Shown: piece by piece, positions 57,891-64,000 of the stretch
Numbering within the stretch: position 1 is the stretch's first letter
Layout: each line of letters starts with the position of its first letter
NCBI GenBank assembly: GCA_048013815.1
Contig: CM106586.1
Coordinates: 18,724,001 to 18,788,000 of the forward strand
Reading direction: 5' to 3'
Source: Setoptus koraiensis
Taxonomy: Eukaryota; Arthropoda
DNA length: 64,000 nt
The notes under the pieces: generated by a model
The model's input: only the letters and a program-made list of their open reading frames with translations
Database searches by the model: none
What the model was told of the DNA's origin: nothing
Program-made: the position numbers and the translations under genes

Positions 57891-59465
57891 ATGTGTTCCG
57901 AATATGGTAATGGAGTTCACGTTCAAGCTCCCCAGTTGCAAGTCAATCAGTCAGATTTTCACACTAACCTCTATTTTAATAACAATCACCCGCCAAAACA
58001 GCACCTAGCTGCCGCTGTTCAGACACAGAGCAGCGGTAAATCGCAACAGCAGCAACTACAACAACAGCAACAACAACAACAACAACAGCAACAACAAAAT
58101 GTAAATAATTGTAATATTGATTTTTATAAAAAACAGATCCTAGATGGTAGCTTCGATGCATCACAGCTAGATGATCGCGTATTAATAGAACTTCTCAATC
58201 AAAAGCTCATTGCGGTCCACAAATTGGAGACATACATCGGCAATCCAGACAGAAGCGTCAGAGTGAGGAGGTTATTCTATTCACAGAAGCTACCTTACGA
58301 TCGTGCCGAAGGTATAAAAAATTTGCCCGTGGACAATTTTGATTATGGCAGGGTGGTCGGTGCCTGTTGTGAAAATGTTATTGGTTATGTTCAAGTACCA
58401 GTGGGGGTGGCCGGACCATTATTGTTGGATAATGAAGAGTTATATGTTCCAATGGCAACCACAGAAGGTTGTTTGGTTGCCAGTACAAACCGTGCCTTTT
58501 CTGCACTAACCAAAAGTGGCGGTGTCAAGAGTCATTGTGCGCAAAATACGATGACACGAGCTCCCTGTGTGAGCTTGCGAAATCTCGATGAACTCAAAGA
58601 GGTCATGCAGTGGCTCAAGGATACACACAATAAGGAAAAATTAACCACAGCATTTAATTCGACATCTAATTATGCTAAATTAGAAGATTATACAATCAAG
58701 CGGCAAGGCCATCTATTGTACATAAGATTTAGTGCTATCACTGGCGACGCAATGGGTATGAATATGTTGTCTAAAGGAGCAGAGAGAGCCTTAGATGAGA
58801 TAAAAAAGGCATTTCCCTCAATGGAGGTGGTTAGTTTGAGTAGTAACTATTGTACAGATAAAAAGCCGGCTGCAGTGAATTGGATAAATGGACGTGGCAA
58901 GGACGTCCAATGCGAAGCAACCTTACCAAAGGAAATAGTACAATCTGTACTGAAGGTGTCCGTTGAGGAAATGGTGGATCTATGGAGTAGTAAAGTAATG
59001 ATTGGGTCAGCTCTGGCTGGAAGCATAGGTGGATTTAATTCTCAGGCGGCCAATATTGTGACGGCGTTATATATTGCTTGTGGCCAAGATCCCGCTCAGA
59101 ATGTAACTAGCTCGAATTGTATAATTAGCATGAAACAAGATCGCGAAAATGGCTCGTTGATAGTATATTGTACGATGCCATCAATTGAATGTGGTACGGT
59201 GGGCGGCGGAACTATACTAGAGGCTCAAAGTAATTGTCTCAAAATGATGGGAATCAATGGATCATCGCTATCCCCATATAAGCCAGGCTATAACGCAGAG
59301 AAATTTGCCAGGATTGTTTGTGCCTCTGTATTGGCGGGCGAGTTATCTTTATTGGCCGCTTTGGCTGAGGGAACATTAGTTAGATCACACATGAAGCATA
59401 ATAGGTCCTCATTGAATGTACCTGGTGCTGCCCAGAAGCATACAAGTGCGGCTTCGTCTGAATAA
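57891..59465 (+). CDS. HMGCR: HMG-CoA reductase, catalytic domain only (copy B)
   Basis: 524-aa intronless partner of copy A, read outward from the palindrome centre. All catalytic residues are kept (Glu192, Lys324, Asp400, His500), as are ENVIGYVQVPVGVAGPL, GDAMGMNM and GTVGGGT. The first 219 residues are identical to copy A, including the polyQ. About 24 residues differ afterwards, mostly in two patches: residues about 220-290 (for example QNTMTRAPCVSLRNLDELKE against KNFMTRAPCVKLRNLEEVEE) and scattered sites to 460. Like copy A it lacks the N-terminal membrane and sterol-sensing region. Its final 57 bp overlap the last exon of the NRF-6-like gene on the opposite strand, and its AATAAA (59461-59466) overlaps the stop codon. 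Both copies look functional. Confidence 0.94.
   Translation: MCSEYGNGVHVQAPQLQVNQSDFHTNLYFNNNHPPKQHLAAAVQTQSSGKSQQQQLQQQQQQQQQQQQQNVNNCNIDFYKKQILDGSFDASQLDDRVLIELLNQKLIAVHKLETYIGNPDRSVRVRRLFYSQKLPYDRAEGIKNLPVDNFDYGRVVGACCENVIGYVQVPVGVAGPLLLDNEELYVPMATTEGCLVASTNRAFSALTKSGGVKSHCAQNTMTRAPCVSLRNLDELKEVMQWLKDTHNKEKLTTAFNSTSNYAKLEDYTIKRQGHLLYIRFSAITGDAMGMNMLSKGAERALDEIKKAFPSMEVVSLSSNYCTDKKPAAVNWINGRGKDVQCEATLPKEIVQSVLKVSVEEMVDLWSSKVMIGSALAGSIGGFNSQAANIVTALYIACGQDPAQNVTSSNCIISMKQDRENGSLIVYCTMPSIECGTVGGGTILEAQSNCLKMMGINGSSLSPYKPGYNAEKFARIVCASVLAGELSLLAALAEGTLVRSHMKHNRSSLNVPGAAQKHTSAASSE
59348..59353 (-). terminator. Poly(A) signal for the NRF-6-like gene, inside HMGR
   Basis: AATAAA on the minus strand, 56 nt after the acyltransferase stop at 59409. 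It lies within the coding part of HMGR copy B. Use is inferred. Confidence 0.5.
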
Positions 59466-62400
59466 ATTTCTAATAGGCATCTCAACAAATATCGATATTA
59501 ACAACGATAGTCCGATAGTCAATATGATATTTCCACTAAATACATGAAATAGCATGAGCCAACTAGAGAATATTGGTTGCTCTTGTATGGCCAAAACGCT
59601 CATGTGAACAATAGGATGAATGATATAAGCCAAAAATGATAGTTTGCCAAATGCAACAAATATTGGATGCGCAAGTAACCTAGATAGACAAGTGAATTTC
59701 CTATCCTCATCTGGTACAGAAATGTGGTATAAGAACCAAGTTAAACTTAATGACCACAATATCCTAGAACTGGCATTATAAATACCGGCTATTGTTGGCG
59801 ATGGTAGATCACCTGTCGACCAATCATGTGTTGAAAATATAATCACCAACATTACACAACAGGCCGTTATACCTGCGATAAAGTCCAACATGATTCGACC
59901 ACAATTGCCACTATTCGATGAGAACTTTCTCGTCCTAATCCTGCACTTATGACCAGCTATTACACCAATTGCAAAAACTGATATATGTGTCCATGTCTTG
60001 AACATATGTTGGCTGAAATAAATGGCTTTACTATCTGGATCTGCCATCGTATAAAACCAAGCAGGTGGAAGCTGATTCATGTAGACATTGTAAAAATTGT
60101 AACAAGCCCCAATAAGTATAGCACCTAGTAATAGTACACTTGGAGCAGTCTTCCAACTGTATTCCCCCTTTTGATATTCATAGTTTTTGTTTAGGAAGTA
60201 AATTATTGGAACTGTCAACAATATCAATTGTAATTCCACACAAACTAACCAAGTTTGTGGTAAGCACTGTCAATGTAAATAGGGAGATAGATATATGGAT
60301 AGATACAGTGTGATTATAGATGATAAATAATTATACCGAAAGTAGCAGGAAATGGTAGGCAAAGAGACAGAGACGACGGGATACGATAAAGACAGAGTTG
60401 AGGAGAAGAAGATGTAGAGAGGGATACATAAATTTGTAAATAAGTAGATAATTTCGTTATAAATAATGTTGTTGTTATATAGTTTTAGTTCATGACAATT
60501 ATTAGGAACCTGTTTAAAAGAAAAGTCGATTTACCCAAAATCAACTCACACAAACAAACAAATACATCCCAAAAGGAATACTTAGATAATAATAAATATA
60601 AAAGAATGTATTATATCACCGTTCATGTATCACACACTCGAATCGCTTCGAATTCTTTCAGATTTTCCATGAAGTCACTTGTAGTTCCTCGAGCTCTGTT
60701 TAGATTAGAGCAATCGCTACACTTACCATTTTTCCATAGGGCAAAAGGTTTTGTATGAAGAAGGCATTGATCCAGCCGTTCTGTTGACACACTTCCGATT
60801 GGCTTACAACGTAATCATTCCAAACGGGGCCCTTGTAGGCCAGTGGCAATAAAATGACAAGAGCCGTCACAACCATTACAGAGGGCATTAAACGGGCGTA
60901 TTTGTCGACAGTGTATTTGACTAATGTCTTCATATTTGAGTCGATATTTTGATAGGCCAGCGTGAAGGCCGTCAGTAATATGAGTGAGTCATATTGTAGA
61001 GTACTATTGATGATGAACTCCACTGGCCACCAATTAATGAGATCCTTTAATAACATCAATTCGCGTAAATATTCAAATTTGAGATTAACAGTTGATTCAA
61101 CAATGATGAACCACATGACGAATAGAAATTTCAATCCGTATAAAGCTAATGGTTTCTGATCGGACAATTGTTCATAATCTACTTTCGTGTGACACTCTAT
61201 AGATCGTCGCAACGACAACGATTTCAATATAGATTTAATTGCATGCGGCTTCTCCGTTTCCTGCAGTAACGAAATGGTCAGCACAGAGGCCAACAAAACT
61301 ATCGTGACCAGAACAATAGGTAATAGAGCCCAACCAATTTGAAATATGTCATACCGTCTGTCCATGGCATCTATCTCTTGTTCGCATCTTAACACTTTGA
61401 TTTTGAGATCAATTCTTTCTGATAGGTAACTGGCCGCCTTTTGAATGTCCTGGGGTGGACACAACGAGGGCACACAAACATCGAATCTGATATTGACATA
61501 GTTGAAGGCCAGCGCCAATTCGGACATCTCGTCGGAAATTGTTTTCTCGTACCATTCATTCTCCGATCCGCTCATTAAGGCCGCCAGTTTGGTGTTGAAA
61601 TTGTAGAAACGTTGTTTCTCCGGCAGCCATGGTTTCACTTGAAGCACACAATATTGTCCCCGGAAATACTCACTAAATTCGCCTGTAAACTCAATTTCGT
61701 CATCATCGGGCGCTCTAACTTTGAGACACTGGCGATAATTGCCAAACATGGTCATGGAGCCCTCTAGAATTCCCGCGCCAGGCTTGCCGGAGGCGTCCAA
61801 CACTGGAGGTAGAGATAATTTAATTGAGACAGTTATTTCAATCAACTTCAACTAACGAGTTAGCTATCGATTGTGGTCAACTTTTTGCAAGTCGGATTGA
61901 TAGTGGCAGTGATGAGTGGATGACTTACTTCGTAGCGACCAGCTCTTCAATTGATTCATGCCCAGGATCCACTTGAGTAGCGCACCCGAACAGTTACTAC
62001 TAATTTTGGCCTCTCTAGATAGATTCAGTGCCAGTGGTACAATGCTGCCTATTGCACTTTGGATACCTAAAACAAGAATAGTTATGCAACAAATAAACAC
62101 GACAATGTTGAGGTTACATACAGTTTAAGTATATTCTGGCCACTCAGATGCCACTTACCCTTTTTCATTCTTTTCTCCATTTTACTCCAAATTTCAATAA
62201 CTTCCTCTTCTGGCTTGAACGAGGAATATACTTCATTTATTTTAGTCATGTTGATTGAATTGTAGTCGAAGGCAGGCACCGATTTCACTGGTTCTATTTG
62301 GGGCTCTGCACGATCACTAACACTTGGCACGGTGGTGGTATCAGATGGGTCGGTCTGCTGATCAGATGCAGCCGATGTGTCGATACGCCGGGGCAGCAAA

Positions 62401-63461
62401 TCAGCAGCCGATAGAGTGCTTGCCGGATCACCGGATGAGCTGCTGTTTGAGGGGCTGCTGAGATCGTCGCTGTCGTTTTCATTGTCGTCGGGCTCTTTGG
62501 TCGAGCCGATTAGTTCGTCCTCGCCAAGAACGGAGTCTGTTGTTGATGTCAACGAAGAATCGTCGCCTGCAGATGGATCTGGCAGGCTGCTGCTGCTGCT
62601 GCTAGATGTTGCGTCACTATTAGTTGCCGAAGCGGCGGTGGTGCTAGTGTGCACTTGTCTCTTGTGCCGTCTTGTTCGCTGATAGGTATGCCGCTGTTGG
62701 TTCTCGTATTCTTCTTCCGGTTCGTCTGGCAGCAACTCAATGGTGACGGCCCCGCTGCGATTTGAATCGTCGGCATGCTGCGATCGTTGCTGCAAGCGAC
62801 CGTTTATTTGTCTGCCATGCGAGCGTTGTCCAACATTGTGATCTGTCTCTATTTTGTCTATGTCATCCTGTTTGGGCGAGTTCCTCTCATCAATGGGCAG
62901 ATTGCATAGGCTATCGTCGTAGTCATGGTCTGGCGTGCGATCGTCGCCTACTCTAAGTCTCGATTGAAAATCTCGTCCCTCGCTGACAGACGAAACCTTT
63001 TTCATTGTTGGCTTGCTACGCACCGACTGCCTTGACTGGCCATCATTGTTGTCTCGATAAAAGTCTCGCTGGCCTGCCGATAAATGGCCCTCATCTCGCT
63101 GGCCCTCATATTCTATCTTGACGAAATGTTCTGTGGGTCGCTTGTCGACAGTGCGCGCTCGTTGATAGTTGTCATCGTCATTGGAAACACTAACGCGTGC
63201 TCCAATTTCTAGATCTGACACGGGCGGTGCCGAGTGTGACTTATGTTGTCGTGTATTTTTTCTCACTATCTCACTGACTTGTCGCTGATAGTTATCATCG
63301 TGATCATTGTAGTGCTCTAGTTGATATTGCTGTCGTTGTTGTTGCTGATGGTCTGATTGTTGTCGATTGTAAATGAGGCCGGCTTGCGCGATCATTGCGC
63401 TTAGGCACAATAGGCCCACAAACACTATTAGAGACGGACAGAAAGATTTGATTGAATTCAT
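59409..63461 (-). CDS. NRF-6-like membrane acyltransferase (complete)
   Basis: Member of the nose-resistant-to-fluoxetine family (NRF N-terminal domain plus acyltransferase-3), membrane proteins linked in worms to lipid and drug transport. The exons are 63461-62159, 62066-61929, 61802-60727 and 60266-59409. Phases agree, giving 1124 aa. A signal peptide opens the protein (MNSIKSFCPSLIVFVGLLCL, SAMIAQA). About 370 charged, disordered residues follow. The family signature is in exons 2-3 (LKWILGMNQLKSWSLR, MLDASGKPGAGILEGSMTMF, NYRQCL, FDVCVPSLCPPQDIQ). The multi-pass region starts at about residue 570. It contains YGLKFLFVMWFIIVEST, where the family usually has a GH pair, and NGWINAFFIQNLLPYGKM/CLPQTWLVCVELQL. 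The last exon ends VEMPIRNLFRRSRTCMLLG ... and overlaps HMGR copy B. The long N-terminal region is unusual for the family. Confidence 0.9.
60267..60726 (-). other. NRF-6-like intron 3, holds the palindrome edge
   Basis: 460-bp phase-0 intron. Homology to the left arm runs through it to about 60610 and then stops, so the duplication breakpoint lies inside this intron. Confidence 0.8.
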
Positions 63462-64000
63462 TGTGACAATTTTCACTTTGTCATGTGTTGCCAATAAGAT
63501 TACTGTGTGTGTATATGAGTATTATGTAAGATAGGTGTTGCGTTAATTAACTATTTATGTTGGTGTCGCATACGATTTGTCGATGCGTTTTGTGTTGTAT
63601 GCAGTGTGATCAGTGTGATGCAAATATATATATATATATATGCGTTCACATATAATATAAAATTTTATTATACGCTTCAGGAATGCGATTCAATTAGAAT
63701 GTGTCGATATGTGTTGCTGCTGCTGCCGCCGCCGCCAACGAACTAACTCATGCGAAATGAATATTGGCAATGAATTCTTTTATTTATATGATTGCTATGC
63801 TGTTGCATAAGACGTTGCGCGGGTCGCGGGTTGTTTGTTCGCTTGATATGCAGACGCTATGGTAACTATGGCAACAACTCTTTTGCCGGGAATATTTGTG
63901 ATGCGCCAAAAAAGTGCAAAACTTCATAAGGCGAATTATAATACAGTACATTGGACATTAGATGAAGTATTGATTAGCGCACACAGATACAGAAGAAAAC
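63462..64000. other. Upstream flank of the NRF-6-like gene
   Basis: No coding signal. It contains a (TA)n run at about 63624-63641 and GCTGCTGCCGCCGCC triplets near 63717-63737. It presumably includes the promoter. Confidence 0.5.

Larger units (their letters stand above)
54323..60610. repeat. Right arm of large imperfect palindrome
   Basis: Inverted partner of 49930-54271. It carries two blocks missing from the left arm (about 54573-55178 and 55546-56835). It also carries complete HMGR copy B, the complete last exon of the NRF-6-like gene, and part of its intron 3. The match ends inside that intron, which puts the duplication breakpoint there. Confidence 0.92.

Noticed and set aside
49930-60610. 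Palindrome as a simple sequencing fold-back of one molecule
   Set aside because: The arms differ by clustered substitutions, a deletion and two large blocks, which one self-copied read would not give. A join of two different haplotypes is not excluded and is kept as a test.
1-64000. tRNA, rRNA or CRISPR features
   Set aside because: No B-box-like GGTTCGAATCC with a matching acceptor stem, no rRNA core sequences and no spaced direct-repeat array were seen by eye.

Overview
The window is nuclear DNA from an animal, most likely an arthropod and possibly a mite. It carries spliced genes with GT-AG introns and an inactive-type (Iav) TRPV channel as found in arthropods. Encoded proteins have long Gln/Asn/Ser tracts, and non-coding DNA is full of triplet and dinucleotide repeats. 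The species cannot be fixed from sequence alone. I see no rRNA, tRNA, CRISPR, retroviral or Polinton-like material.

Left half (1-40.5 kb): Dok, a docking protein with PH and PTB domains, lies on the minus strand (19503 to 4805). A 10.2-kb intron splits its PH domain. A possible small unrecognised gene ends just downstream of it at 4626. The TRPV channel gene iav lies on the plus strand (26762-40473, ten coding exons), and splice phase agrees at every junction I checked. The non-coding DNA here is dense in microsatellites, short minisatellites and perfect hairpins.

Right half (40.5-64 kb): DPYD, encoding dihydropyrimidine dehydrogenase, is one uninterrupted 3.3-kb reading frame (42483-45758). 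CERT, encoding a ceramide transfer protein with PH, FFAT and START parts, has three exons (47924-49884). Next comes a large imperfect palindrome, about 49.93-60.61 kb, with a 51-bp spacer at 54272-54322. Each arm carries an intronless HMG-CoA reductase gene that encodes only the catalytic domain, read outward from the centre. Each HMGR gene overlaps tail to tail with the last exon of an NRF-6-type acyltransferase gene. On the right the acyltransferase gene is complete (63461 to 59409, minus strand). On the left only its last exon exists, with an internal deletion, so the right arm looks like the source of the duplication.

The genes do not form a single pathway. Dok is a signalling adaptor, Iav is a mechanosensory channel subunit, DPYD degrades pyrimidines, CERT moves ceramide from ER to Golgi, HMGR makes mevalonate, and the NRF-6-like protein is a multi-pass membrane acyltransferase. 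The most unusual item is the palindrome with its twin soluble HMGR genes. Their protein sequences are identical over long stretches, including polyQ length, yet carry clustered and mostly amino-acid-changing differences elsewhere.
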